Below, piece by piece: positions 22,636 through 33,298 of a stretch of DNA of 64,000 nt. The stretch is from positions 952,485 through 1,016,484 of the forward strand of contig NW_015622542.1 in NCBI RefSeq assembly GCF_000835495.1, given 5' to 3'. Below the pieces are notes generated by a model that was not told where the DNA came from, did no database searches, and was given only the letters and a program-made list of their open reading frames with translations. Position 1 is the first letter of the stretch, and each line of letters begins with the position of its first letter. A program made the translations under genes and the position numbers. The stretch is from Cladophialophora immunda. Taxonomy: Eukaryota; Ascomycota; Eurotiomycetes; Chaetothyriales; Herpotrichiellaceae.

Positions 22636-23463
22636 TCACTCCGCCTTCCGTTTGAATGACAAAGTCGCCACGACCGAAACCACAAATCCATGCATGTACC
22701 AAAATCCCGGGACATACGTCGCGCACAGGCCTCTGATAATTCGATATCCGAGGATGGGGCCATATTTTAGACCGTTGTCGCCGTTTCTGCTTGAGACGCC
22801 TACCGCCGGCAGGTCATCGAACTCTGTCATGCACGCCAAGTCGACGAAGGCGGCGCCCAGGTCTCCATACGTCACGGTCAGGCTGGCTCGGTCGACGCTG
22901 ATCTCGTGCCCGCTGGGCTCGTCGTCGATAAGACCGTTGGGTTGGACGAGCAGGACGCTGGCCAGGGATGGGGCGGCGAGGAAGACGGCTTGACCGCGAC
23001 GCAGATCTGCATAAGGGTGGACGAAGGCGGTTTTGATAGCCCAGTGGACCAGGGCAGGTCGGACAGCGGCCAAGGTGGGATTCCAAGTTGCAGACGACAA
23101 CAGCAGAACTCGCGGGCGAAGCCAATCTTGCTTTTGGTCCTCTCGCAACGCCTCCAGCGCTGCAATGACGGTCTTTGCGCCGTCCTCGATCACGCTGACG
23201 CCGGGAAGATTGTCGTTCTCCCCGAGTGTGAAAATGATCTGTTGTGCGCCGTTCAAGCATTTGCGCATGTTTTCGACGTCCCCAAGCGGCCCCTGAAAGA
23301 TGGAAACACGAGGGTTCGACGGAAGTGATGGAAAGAGATTGACGAGTTTTGAAGTTGACCGGACATAAATTTGGATGTCCACGTCTTGCCGTGGCAGAAG
23401 TCGTTGAAGCACTTCACGACCGGTTTTCCCCGTCGCCCCGAGGACAGCAATTGTCGTAGCCAT
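22636..23463 (-). CDS. AvfA/NmrA-like NAD(P)-binding oxidoreductase
   Basis: Single exon, 275 residues. The N-terminus TTIAVLGATGKTGREVLQRL is a Rossmann fold with the GxxGxxG pattern of atypical short-chain dehydrogenases. It is followed by IYVRSTSKLVNLFP, a layout close to averufin oxidase AvfA (AflI) and related enzymes of xanthone and aflatoxin clusters. A strand RVLLLSSATWNP sits where the active-site region of these enzymes is. The C-terminus has a hydrophobic segment (WYMHGFVVSVVATLSF) just before a basic end, suggesting membrane association, as seen in other AvfA-like proteins. There is no YxxxK pair as in classical dehydrogenases. The substrate is likely an aromatic polyketide or its ring-opened product, by family analogy only. 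Confidence 0.8.
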   Translation of the reverse strand: MATTIAVLGATGKTGREVLQRLLPRQDVDIQIYVRSTSKLVNLFPSLPSNPRVSIFQGPLGDVENMRKCLNGAQQIIFTLGENDNLPGVSVIEDGAKTVIAALEALREDQKQDWLRPRVLLLSSATWNPTLAAVRPALVHWAIKTAFVHPYADLRRGQAVFLAAPSLASVLLVQPNGLIDDEPSGHEISVDRASLTVTYGDLGAAFVDLACMTEFDDLPAVGVSSRNGDNGLKYGPILGYRIIRGLCATYVPGFWYMHGFVVSVVATLSFKRKAE

Positions 23464-25507
23464 GAGCTTAGCGACGTGAAGATGACGCTGATTGAGCCAG
23501 AATATGATGAATCTGAAAGTGGAAAGACGTGAATTGAGGTGTTAGTATTCCTTCGGCATGCCCATACGAGGCGACACATGGTTTGTATGCCAGCTGCTGC
23601 TAGAAATATACACCAGCGGTCACACTGCTCTGGCGCTTTCGAAACCGGCATTGCTCCTCAGTATTCCGACCGATCCCTCTCCAGCACAGAGGGTACATAG
23701 CTCACGGAGACACTTCCAAGGTTTCCCCACCGGATCATGAATGACTAAAAAGCTGGGGATACAGACGCCGGGGAGGAGTCAATGCAACCCAAAATGCAAG
23801 GGAGCCTATCGGGCAGATCAATGCCGAAGCAAGAGCCATTGGAGGAGACACCCACTGCACTCTGTGTAAGGACACCTCTGGGGATGAAGCGATGACAACC
23901 TCAAGACTGGAGAGTGCAGGCTTTGTCCCGCGAAGCATCGAGCTCAACCACGTTCCTCCGGGGTAGTAAGCTGCGACAAATGGGAATCGTTCCGCCCACC
24001 CAGTCGGAACGCACCTCGGAAAAACTTGTGTGGTCAGTAGCAAACCTCCGCTTCCGAGCCGTTACTCAAGAAATGTGTGTCATTTGTGTCATTTCAATAC
24101 TTTGTCACGCAACGAGGACAATCTTGAAACTTACAAGCTTTGCAAGAATCTGCATTCGCCGTTTACTAGCGCCCAATTCATCTTCTTCCCACTGTACAGC
24201 ATTTCTGCAGCTGGGCCTGGACGACTGGGGGAGGGGACTTGAGTACCACCGATACGTGGATTTATATCGGGTCCGCGTGACCGAAAACCAGCTCAAGTAT
24301 CTCGCTCTGACGTTCTTGTCCCGCAGAACATCGAGTCCTGGCCTCGGACTGTGCCACGTTCGCCTTTAACTTCTTGGTGGCTCTCTTGGAACATGCACAG
24401 GAACAAGGTCTCCTCAGCCCAGACGAGCTTCTTCGCCAGAAGAAACTGTTGACCGAGCACAATCACACGCTGGAAGGATCTCAAGGTGACTCTGAGGCTT
24501 CCTCGAGAGCAAACCCGTCTCTTGCCGAGTCCGGTCACTCGGCCTTTGCGTCAGGAATGAATATTGCTGCCCTTAGTCAGGGCCGGAGTCCTCGCTGAAG
24601 GGTTGCCGAGATCCAAATAAGAGTCCCTTCTCTCCCACGGGGGCGGCGGCTAGCGAGGTATTATCAATGGGTATCGTGGCAGTGGAGGACTATCTTTCAT
24701 TTGTTTTATCTGAAATTTCGTTCAATTGTAGACAGATAGGGAGCGTTCAGTGGGAGATCTGTACGCCGCTCCAAGAATGGAAGCCTATGTAGGATTCTGA
24801 GAAGTAATCATTGTCACCCGAGCGTTCCCAAAATACTTACAGGACATCAGCGTAGCAAAGTTTGATTGTGAAATATCTTGGAAAAGGAGAGAAGGTGGCA
24901 GGCTTGAGGGAACAGCAGACCAGCGGACCGGACAGGAGGCCGCAGAAGCAAATTCTAGAGGGGAAGAGGGAACCCATAGGGCGACGAACTGGGTCCGATT
25001 GAATACTGCTAGGAAGATGGACTGACTGACTGACCGACTGTCGCCATCCACGAGCAGGAAGTGTGCAGAAGAACAATCTGAGATCAGACAATGCGAGGAC
25101 ACGGACGGCTTCGAGGTCTGAGTAGTTTCCACTTTCTCTCATGTTGCGGTGGAGATACGGGCGGCGGCCTGGCAGGAGATTCACGGACTACGTGGCTGCC
25201 TTCATTTATCTCCTGCCTGCGTGCTCCCCTCGAGCTTTGTATTGTGCGACGTGGGGAATGGGGAATGGGGAAAAAGAGGAAGTGCATCTATCTATATCGA
25301 GGACAACAAGGCTGGCCTTGGAGTAAAACAATATCTCTCCGAGTAAAGTTTTGCGCGGGCATATCGAATTACTATCTCTATATTTCCTCACTAGTCTTCG
25401 CGTGCCTTCGCTTCAATGGAGACCACGCCACCTGTACACAAATGAAAATAGAAAATCCCTTCAGTGTTGCTTTTCTCGATGTTCCGAATCAATCCACAAA
25501 ACAAGGC
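23464..25507. other. Intergenic region with a weak coding relic
   Basis: About 2 kb between the start of the AvfA-like gene and the stop of the MFS gene. The only part with protein-like reading is 24105-24598 (listed separately). The rest shows no gene or clear repeat. Confidence 0.4.
24105..24598 (+). pseudogene. Possible remnant of an unrecognised gene
   Basis: In the plus strand a protein-like stretch from about 24215 contains LEYHRYVDLYRVRVTENQL and KYLALTFLSRR. The adjacent frame then continues with SDCATFAFNFLVALLEHAQ, EQGLLSPDELLRQKKLL and a Ser/Ala-rich end at 24598. The two halves look like one helical protein broken by a frame change near 24320-24340. A CCGCAG acceptor at 24325 is possible, but I found no donor that joins the frames. 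No start codon with a good upstream frame exists. It may be a degraded gene or unsplit exons of one I cannot recognise. Confidence 0.25.
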
Positions 25508-27119
25508 TCACGCTTCGCCGGTGACATCCGCCGCAGTCTTCCTGCTCGCAGCACGCCTTCCAAGCCAAATGGCCGCACCGATGAGAATCACAGCGCAGAC
25601 AGCCACGACTGCAGCCTGGGTTGCAAAGACCGCAGCCACACCGTCCTTCGCAATCCAACTGGGCTGGAAGTAGCCGACGGCGAATCCACCACAGGTGCGC
25701 CACATGTTGATAATGGCTGACACAACGGCAGAGTGGGTGGGATATTTCTCGAGTGCAAAGGCAGTGATGGCAACCATGGTGCCCACCAAGCCGATGTTCA
25801 CCATGACCCACCCAAATGCAAGTCCAACCCAGCTTTTTCCGTAGTTGAGCGTGAGACCGTACGTCAGCAGGCCACACACCATGCTGCCGATCGGGAACCA
25901 TACACCGTGCAGTCGGTATTCACTGCGCCAGTGGGCCTTTCGCTTTCCACCAGATCCGTTGTAGATCCATTCATTGAAGAAGTATCCAAAGCAGAAGCCC
26001 AGAAGCGCGCCGATGACACCAGCAAAACGGATGGAGGCATCAGAAACATTGCCGAATAGGTAAGGAGGTGCTCGAACAAAGGCGTCAACGGTCGTGGTTA
26101 TCCCGATGGGCCATGTGAAGTTGATCATGGTGGAAAGACCAACGAGGAGGATGGGGAGCGTGAAGGTGAGCTTGATGATGTTGATAGTCGACTCTGAGAG
26201 TGTCTTTGCCTTTGGAAGATTGGTGTTTCCGATCCCCAGAAACGACTTGACCCGGTTGGTTTGCTGGACGCCGGTCGACCTGTTGTAGTATGTCTCGTAG
26301 CCGAATGCCAGGATCATCAGCGTGGAGAATCCGTAGAAGCCGGTCAGGACCTTGAAGCAGTCACGCCAGGAGCCGGTACCCTGCAAAATGTATCCCGCTA
26401 AGGCAGGGAAGAGGAAAGGCCCGACCAGGAAGGTCGTTCCCCAGATGTTGATGTATCGTGGCCATTCGTGCGGGGCGTACATGTCGTGAATAATCGGCAA
26501 GCCAATCACCTGGGGCACGGTTCCGAAGAGACCTTGAAGGGCGCGTAGAGCCGTGAAAACGGACCATGACTGGGCATAAACGCAGCCAAGGACGACAAAG
26601 AGGGTGACAATCTGGGGATAGAGCCAGACGGGGAGGCTGCAAGGAGAATCAGCAACGCAAAGCCATGTTCCAGTCTGGAAACAACCGACCGTCCATATGC
26701 ATCGATGAAGGGGACAGCGAATATGCCGCCAAAGCCCTGTAGCAGGATACCGTAGTTGAGAGAAGTGGCCGAGTGCGTGATGGAGGTGTGCCATTCGATG
26801 GCCTGAGGAGCCACGAGAGTTGCGCCCCAGGTCATGCCTCTGTCCAGAATGTCAGCTTCGGCATTTTGACAAGAGGCAAGAGACAAGATACGTACCCGTC
26901 GGCCAGTATTGAACTCGACATCAACGCGAGGAACAGAAGCCGCTTCTTCCATGGACTCCAATTCTGCGGACTCTGGCTGTCCTCTGAACCCAGCCCGTCG
27001 AGGATGCTGGGCTGGTCATTTTCGTTGCTGAGAGTGACAACCGTGCTCTCCGCGTTGACGTTCTTCTCCGACATGGACGGCTTGTCGACGGCCCCAGATG
27101 AAGAGGAAGGAGCACTCAT
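25508..27119 (-). CDS. MFS transporter, DHA1 family
   Basis: Three exons (26896-27119, 26690-26839, 25508-26636), 500 residues. The splices give LADGGMTWGATLVAPQA and DAYGRLPVWLYPQIVTL, both common in a group of fungal DHA1 transporters. The N-terminal cytosolic tail (about 55 residues, Ser-rich) ends in SPQNWSPWKKRLLFLAL, the NWSxWKK element placed before helix 1. Twelve hydrophobic segments can be counted, with a central basic loop around residues 240-265 (NRVKSFLGIGNTNLPKAKT) and a C-terminal tail RRAASRKTAADVTGEA. Likely a proton-driven exporter or importer in the plasma membrane. The substrate is unknown. It is isolated from its neighbours by about 1-2 kb on each side. Confidence 0.9.
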
Positions 27120-28387
27120 GATTACCGTGAAGTAGAAGGAAATGGTCAAGGCTGTCGCTATTGAAACGTCAAAGTGTGGTACACAGGTTAATGACAAGAG
27201 GACGATACAATGAGGAGAAAATTATTCAGGAGTCGAAAATTCCAGACGCTGTTCTCTAGATCTAGGGAGCCACGAGCTCGTCTACAACGTGGTCAGCTAG
27301 TTGCTCCATGCGCAGCAGGAGGCGAGGGCAGGTCGAGACTCGAAAAGGGCTCGATCTCATTCCAGAGGCACCAGCTCGGGTCCTCATCTCCCCCACCTCG
27401 CGTAGAGAAAAAGACATATTCTGTCTTGCTTAGGGGGCAACAGTGCAGAGCGGCCTTCCCACCCCCCCGGACCATGTGTCGAACAGCCGGCAGCCAAGAT
27501 TCGATAGGTGCATGAGCCGCCTTGGAGCGATCCCGGGGACATATTCGTTTCAAGGCAAAAATGGTGCAGATCCGGCCGCCGGCCCGTCCTAGAGTCTGGA
27601 GCTCGTGCATTTGAATGCAGCTTTAGAGGAAGGGGGAATGCGCCAAAATGCCCCGAGGAGGCTGATAAGACCAGGGGGATACCTGAACCAACAGGGACGA
27701 GGTTTGGGGTCTGCAACGCGAGATAAAGCATAGTGCTTTCCAGGCAACATGGATACTCCCAATGAAAAGTCTGCTAGCTCAGCACTTGGGGCGATAGCTT
27801 GCTTCTCGCCAAGGGCCTTGCAAGGGTATGCAAAGCCAGACGAGAACGTATCCTAGTCGGCAGTGGAAACCACAGGAGTCCCTTTCGGGGAAATTGGTCG
27901 CGGGCTCTTTTGAGCAATCATCCATTCAATCAGTGGCTTGGAGGAAAAGCCATAGTATACACCAGACAGACACCCTTAATAGTTCCCTCGTTGACAGCTA
28001 CACTGTGTCCCCGTTGTTCTTTTGTGTGGTTAAGGTCGGGGGAGTTCCGGCGCCTTGAAGGATAAGCGAAGAAGATCAGCCCACCGCCCGCCCGTTCCTC
28101 CTTCGTGGCAGCAGCTGTCTCCACAGCCCATAGCCCATTTGAAGGGTGGATCTCCCGGAAGCTGCCGACTGTCGCGCGCGGCGGAAGACGTAGCATCTTT
28201 CCCCGGGTGGAGGAGATTCACGCAAACGATCAACCTAAAAGCCACGGTACAAGCAGACGGACAGGGCGTCGACGAACCACGGCCGTGATCAACACAAACG
28301 AAATTCCGTCACCCAACAGCGAAACATTGCATTGCCCGCTTTGGGAAGCGTGGCGCAGTCGGGCTTGTAAGAAGCCTTGGCCTTTCG
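27120..28387. other. Divergent intergenic region
   Basis: About 1.3 kb between the start of the MFS gene and the first plausible start of the O-methyltransferase gene. It should contain both promoters. No gene or strong repeat seen. Confidence 0.4.
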
Positions 28388-29788
28388 ATGGCTCCATTGA
28401 GAAATTCTAATGCGATCAGGCTCGCTGAATTCGTGTGTTGCTGTTTGTGTCTGGCTCTCTTCTCGATGTCAAAGAAAATGAGCGAGCCAGGGGCGGTTCT
28501 GGCGTCTACCGTAACTCCAGTAAGAACACCGAAGTCTGGGAAGGATGCAGAGGCCAAAAATAATAACCATGAGCACAGGTCGCAGCCCTCGGGTTTGTCC
28601 CAGTGGCCATTCATTTCAATTTCTTCCCCTTGCTCAACCAGATTGGGCCAATTGCAACAGCCGAAGAGCTGACCAAAGCCTCCGACGCTGAAAGGAGCGA
28701 TGAGGACAAACAGCTCTCGCCGCTATGTACGCTATCCGCTCCGTGGACGAGGCCTTGCTGACGGTGAACACAGGTTTGCGGTTAACAGGTCTGGATAATG
28801 TCGGATTCGAAGGCGTGTCTGACATTTGTAGAGGACACCATGTTCGCGATGGCCGGCCTGGGTCTGGTAGACCTGGTCGATGATAGAACATTTCAGGTCA
28901 ACCCTCTCACTGCTCACATGGTGGCAGTGCCATCCTCTCTCCACGGCATGTTGCATTTGTAAGTGAAACGGCTCGAGAAACCCATCAAGTACTGAGCCTA
29001 GAAGCACCACAGAGCCCCTTTGGTCAGCAGCTTTCTTGATGAGACAACTTCGAGACACAAATTTCGAGTACCCATTCCAGGAAAACAAAACACCCACGCA
29101 GTATGGATACAAAATGATTGGCGAGGAGAGATTTGTCAACGAGCACACCTATTCCATAATGCACATGCAAGGACGTATGCCGAGTTTTTCATCCTTCATG
29201 GAGGGCAAATTTGGCCGCTTTGGCTCCATGCCAGACCGGGTGAAATCTTTTGGGTATGATCTAGGCTCTGTTTTGAAGAACAAGGCCAACGACATCGCTG
29301 TCGTCGACATCGGAGGCGGCCGAGGAGAGATGCTTCTAGAAGTGAAGGAGGCGTACCCGCACCTGAAGAGAGAGAATCTTGTTTTGCAAGAATATCAACC
29401 CGATCCAACGAACGCTGACCAACTGACGATTCAACACTGGGACTTCAAGGATGAATCTCCCGAGTCCATCAAAGGGGCTCTGTTGTACAGCCTGACACAC
29501 ATCTACCACAATTTGTCAGACCTCGAGGCGTTGCGGCTGATGAAGAAAGTTTCAGATGCGATGGCGCCCTACTCGCGCATGCTGATCCACGAGTTCGCAA
29601 AGAATTCCACCTATGGGAAGATGCACGCCACCATGATTCAACTGTACGCCGGGAGAATCAGGAGCAGCCGCGAGTGGAAGCAGATGGCCGCATTAGTGGG
29701 CTTGGAAGTAACTTTCGAGGCATATCCCGTCGCTGGGGAGGGCCTTGTCGAGATGAGAAAGCTGGGATCGTCCGACGCGGCAGCCTAG
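28388..29788 (+). CDS. SAM-dependent O-methyltransferase; 5' gene structure uncertain
   Basis: The last exon (29005-29788) and the exon before it (about 28832-28958), joined across a 46-base intron, give MLHFTTEPLWSAAFLMRQL and then NFEYPFQENKTP. Next come the SAM-binding VVDIGGGRGEMLLEV, an acidic strand-end, and a C-terminal HEF motif, so this is a fungal class-II O-methyltransferase of the metabolite-tailoring type. The catalytic His region reads LTHIYHNLSD instead of the usual LHDW-like form. Upstream, 28579-28726 encodes the dimerisation region (AIHFNFFPLLNQIG, TAEELTKAS), joined by a 59-base intron to MSEPGAVLASTVTP. Between 28727 and 28832 the frame breaks: it can be bridged only by a 15-base micro-exon (28774-28788) or by assuming a one-base shift. 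So the gene is either intact with very small introns or recently broken. Confidence 0.7.
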
Positions 29789-31224
29789 AGCTCTAGGGTA
29801 ATAGTTCTGATGAGTCTCGCCCTGGAATGAGCATCGCTTCTGTTTCCAGGAGCTTTCCCCGGTCAGTGGCTGGCACTTTTTCCGAGACGAAGATCGATAT
29901 TTCCGGGTTTAATCTGACAGAGTCTGACGGTATGAGGTACTCTTCTGCGAGTGCTGTTAATGCCAACATCCTTTGTAACATTGGCCTTATGCCGTTTAGA
30001 CGTGACAGCCGTGGCTGACATCTCTTTCCCTCTAAGAGGCTACAAGGCTCTATTGTGCGTTTGCTTACCTGGATAGGACCTTCCGCCGGGGAACAACATG
30101 TCGAGATTTTCCCCCGACCTCGTGGCCTGACTGAAGCATGGTTACCTAGTAGGGGTGAGAACGTGTCAATGAGCCCTGACCAGCAAGCTTCAACTAGCGG
30201 AAAATCTGGCTTGGACAGCTCAGGGTGCGTGCGCCTTTACCTCTTTGTAGCGAGCCGTCTGAGTAGCGGGGCGTGATGGTGAGATCGACGGCCGACGGGG
30301 TGAACGGGCCGGGAGTATCCTTGCATGGCTATCAATCTTCGAGCACTAAAGGCGCCTCGTTATAATTAGCGAGTTTGATGTCAAAAGAGCAACTCACTGA
30401 GTGGGCTAATACTGACCACTGACGAGCAGCAGAGTCGGCAGCTGCAAACCTAGTGGCAGGTAATCTTCCCGGTATACTCCATGGTAGGCAGGAACTGCTG
30501 TACGCTCTGATTGCCCACGCCTTGGTGGCCAAGGAGCGGTAAGTGACCTCGCCCAATCGTGTACACGCACTGATTCCACAGCACAGGCATCAGTAGCAAT
30601 GTACCTGACGCTCTTATCTCTAGCCTCTTCCACTATTGACCTGCCAGCCGACAGTGGAGGCAGGGTTCATATACCCGAGCACAAAATATTCCTATTCGAG
30701 GAATTCCCGCGACCTCTAGGGTCTCAACCATCATTGGAGTCGTCTTTTCAAGAACGCTAAGAGGGACAAAGGGGCTGGCCGATAGGAGCAGTCCTTGGCC
30801 ATTGTCCGGCGACGAGAGTCTCCAGTAGTACCTAGGTAAGCCAGCCCTGTGTCGCAAGATCCACGCGGCGTGTGTGATCAAGGACTAGGCCCTGTCCTCT
30901 CGCGTGTTTGAGGCTCAGTGCTTTCCCCGTCGGAGTCGTGGCCAGCCCCCGAGGTGCGTTGGTCTACCTCGAACAAGGTGGAAGATCAATGCCGCCCTGA
31001 GTCTAGGGGGCTTCGTCAAACCTGTGCCGAGAGGTTCGTCCAGTGCGCAAGGAACATGCTCTCGGAAGCTGTCCGTGCATCCTTCTGCTGGTCGAAGAGC
31101 ATCTGCAAGGGACAGGCGAGACTCCATAGGAGCACGAGTCGACAGTTCCCAGTGGGATAAAACGAGCGGCCCTCTCCCAACCGCACGACTCTTGCTTGCG
31201 GTGCAAACTTCAACGAGCCCAAAC
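29789..31224. other. Intergenic region
   Basis: About 1.4 kb between two plus-strand genes. Open frames here are short and overlapping. I see no gene, tRNA or repeat. The promoter of the rhodopsin-domain gene must lie at its right end. Confidence 0.4.
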
Positions 31225-32805
31225 ATGGAAGTCCCAAGACCAGACGGTCCCGATGTGAACAGAGGTATGAAAGTTGTATACCCAAGAGTGCAAGGGAGAC
31301 TGACGGTGGGCAGGGACGAGTATCTTTATAGGATGCTGGGTGTTGACCGGCTTCGTATTCTTCGTGCTCTTGTTCCGATTCGGCGTCAAATCTTGGATCT
31401 CGTGGCTTCTTCCCAGTGTCTCGAGGCCGCAGCGAGTATGGGGTCTGGAGGACTTCTTCTTCGCCCTTGGGTATGCCTTTGATGTCGGGCACATGGCAAT
31501 GATTTGGAAGAGGCAAGTTATGGACAACTCTGACTATTGTCCTTTCCGGTTTGCTGGCTCTGATACTGACCACTGCATAGTTGGGAATGGGGACTGGGGA
31601 GACATTTCTTCTATCTGACACTGGTAGAAAGAAACCGGGCCATGAAATGGGATTTTGTCTCTCAACCCTTAGCCGTCGCTGCTTCGATGTGGTCTCGAAC
31701 GGGCGTGATCCTTTTCCTATACACTTGCTTTGCTCAGAACCGAAGGAGTCTCCGGATCATCGTCATCGTCTGCCTCGTGGTACAGATCATCGCAAACCTC
31801 TTCACCATCTTACAAATCTTCTTGCAATGCGGACCCAACCCCTATCGACTTGTCGACCGGGCCGCCTACTTCCATTACATGTGGGATCCGCTGCCGGCGG
31901 ACGGGTCAGTTGTGTGCCAGGCACCGACAGTGCAAGCAACCGTGGGATATGTGCAGGGTGGTAAGTGGCTTCGGATTCTGCGTCGAGGACGGTATCTGAC
32001 CATCACTCAGCCTTCAACTGTGTCATCGACTTCACGCTGACCTACCTTGCCGGTTTCGAGCTCTGGCAATTCATGTTCCGGGGAGCCAAGAACAGCAGCG
32101 AAAACTCCTTCCTCACCCGGTTCAGGAGACTGGATCGCGGGATCCGGACGCAACGGCTATGGCAGACGGTGTTGATCTGCGGTCCTTTGTTGTTGTCGGG
32201 TGTTGCCTCAATAGTCAAGACATACCTTCTCTCGGCTCTGGGCAGCAGGTTGGACTTCACCTGGAACATAGTCCCGTTCATACTCTGGGTCAAGTAAGCA
32301 CAGATATACATCCACATTGGCAAAACCATGACAAAAATTGACTAACATGACAATTTTGTCCAGAATCGAAAACTACAGCATCCCCATCGCCACGACGGCG
32401 CCGATCCTCCGACTCTTCATCCGCACCTTCATCGACCAACGCGGCACGGACAAGGACTACGGCCTCAGCGGCAGCGGAGGCGGACGCAGCGGCACGGGCG
32501 GGCTCCGATCCAAGATGTCTGGGGCGGGTCACACGATGGAACTCAGCAGCACCCTGTCTCACACGCGGTCGCACATCCGGCGCGACAGCAAAGGCTTCGT
32601 GCACATGCAAGAGTCGGACGAGGCGGGCAGCGAGACGGCGCGGGGGCCGAGCAGGCAGGGCTCAGAGAACGGGCTGATCATCAACGAGCACGAGATCCGC
32701 GTCAAGCACGAGTACGAGGTGCGGGTCGAGGACAAGGGCGATATCCTGCCGTCGGCCGCGGGCGTGAAGAAGCCCCGCGTCCGCAGCGGCGATGCTTGGG
32801 CGTGA
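31225..32805 (+). CDS. Rhodopsin-domain integral membrane protein (PTH11-type, GPCR-like)
   Basis: Five exons (31225-31264, 31314-31512, 31581-31960, 32011-32293, 32364-32805), 447 residues. Seven hydrophobic segments are visible, starting with GCWVLTGFVFFVLLFRFGV and ending with the helix YSIPIATTAPILRLFIRTF. The loop RPQRVWGLEDFFFALGYAF between the first two helices, with Trp-Gly-x-Glu-Asp, is typical of fungal rhodopsin-domain (PTH11-like) proteins. The cytosolic C-terminal tail of about 140 residues is Gly/Ser-rich, then charged (NEHEIRVKHEYEVRVEDKGD). No CFEM domain is present at the N-terminus. The second intron is of the GC-AG type. Members are thought to sense surfaces or small molecules in the plasma membrane; the ligand is unknown. 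Confidence 0.85.
31513..31580 (+). other. GC-AG intron
   Basis: The second intron of the rhodopsin-domain gene starts GCAAGT and ends CATAG, 68 bases long. Joining AAGAG to TTGGGAATGG restores KSWEWGLGRHFFYLTL in frame. No GT donor near here gives an open frame, and reading through the intron meets a stop. GCAAGT is the normal consensus of the rare GC donor class. Confidence 0.8.
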
Positions 32806-33207
32806 AAGATGCGCTAGGTACTGTTGGTTCTGTCTACAACACAATACGCGAATGAAGTTGGGAGGGCAGGGAAAGGGAATAAAGGATACGATGATCTGAC
32901 TTTGCTGGTCAATCATCTCCTTTTGTGTACGAATAGAGAGAGGGGGGGGAAGGGTGGGAGGGAGGGGACTGTGTATTCCAGCCATGTAGGATCCGGCGTC
33001 AAGCAAAAGTTTCATGCCTTTTATTCCTCTGTTCACGCTAGCCAACGTCCTACGTTCCAGCGCTTCTCAGGAGACGCACTGCGTCAATCCATTCTTGGTT
33101 GAACTCCTCTAGAGTTCTTGCCGCCGTTGACTAGCATTCCTCTTTCCATCTGGCCCATCCTTTCCAGTTCCAGACTGGTGCTGATAAACCCAAGCTCTAT
33201 CAATCCA
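32806..33207. other. Convergent intergenic region
   Basis: Roughly 400 bases downstream of the rhodopsin-domain gene, including a G-rich patch near 32940-32970 (GGGGGGG AAGGGTGGGAGGGAGGGG by parts). It should hold the 3' end of that gene and, with the following repeat, of the kinase-like gene. No gene seen. Confidence 0.4.
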
Positions 33208-33255
33208 CCTTCTCTGTCTCTGTCTCTGTCACTTTCCCTTTCCCTTTCCCTTTCC
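33208..33255. repeat. Pyrimidine tandem repeats (TCTCTG and TTTCCC)
   Basis: Several copies of a TCTCTG-like hexamer are followed directly by four copies of CTTTCC. It lies just after the stop of the kinase-like gene, so in its 3' untranslated region (purine-rich in the transcript). Confidence 0.8.
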
Positions 33256-33298
33256 TCCACCCATCTCTGTCCTCTCTGCGGACCTTTTCCTTCTTCCT

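Noticed and set aside
28340..28385. Stretch GCGTGGCGCAGTCGG resembling the start of a tRNA
   Set aside because: No matching acceptor stem, anticodon arm or T-loop follows.
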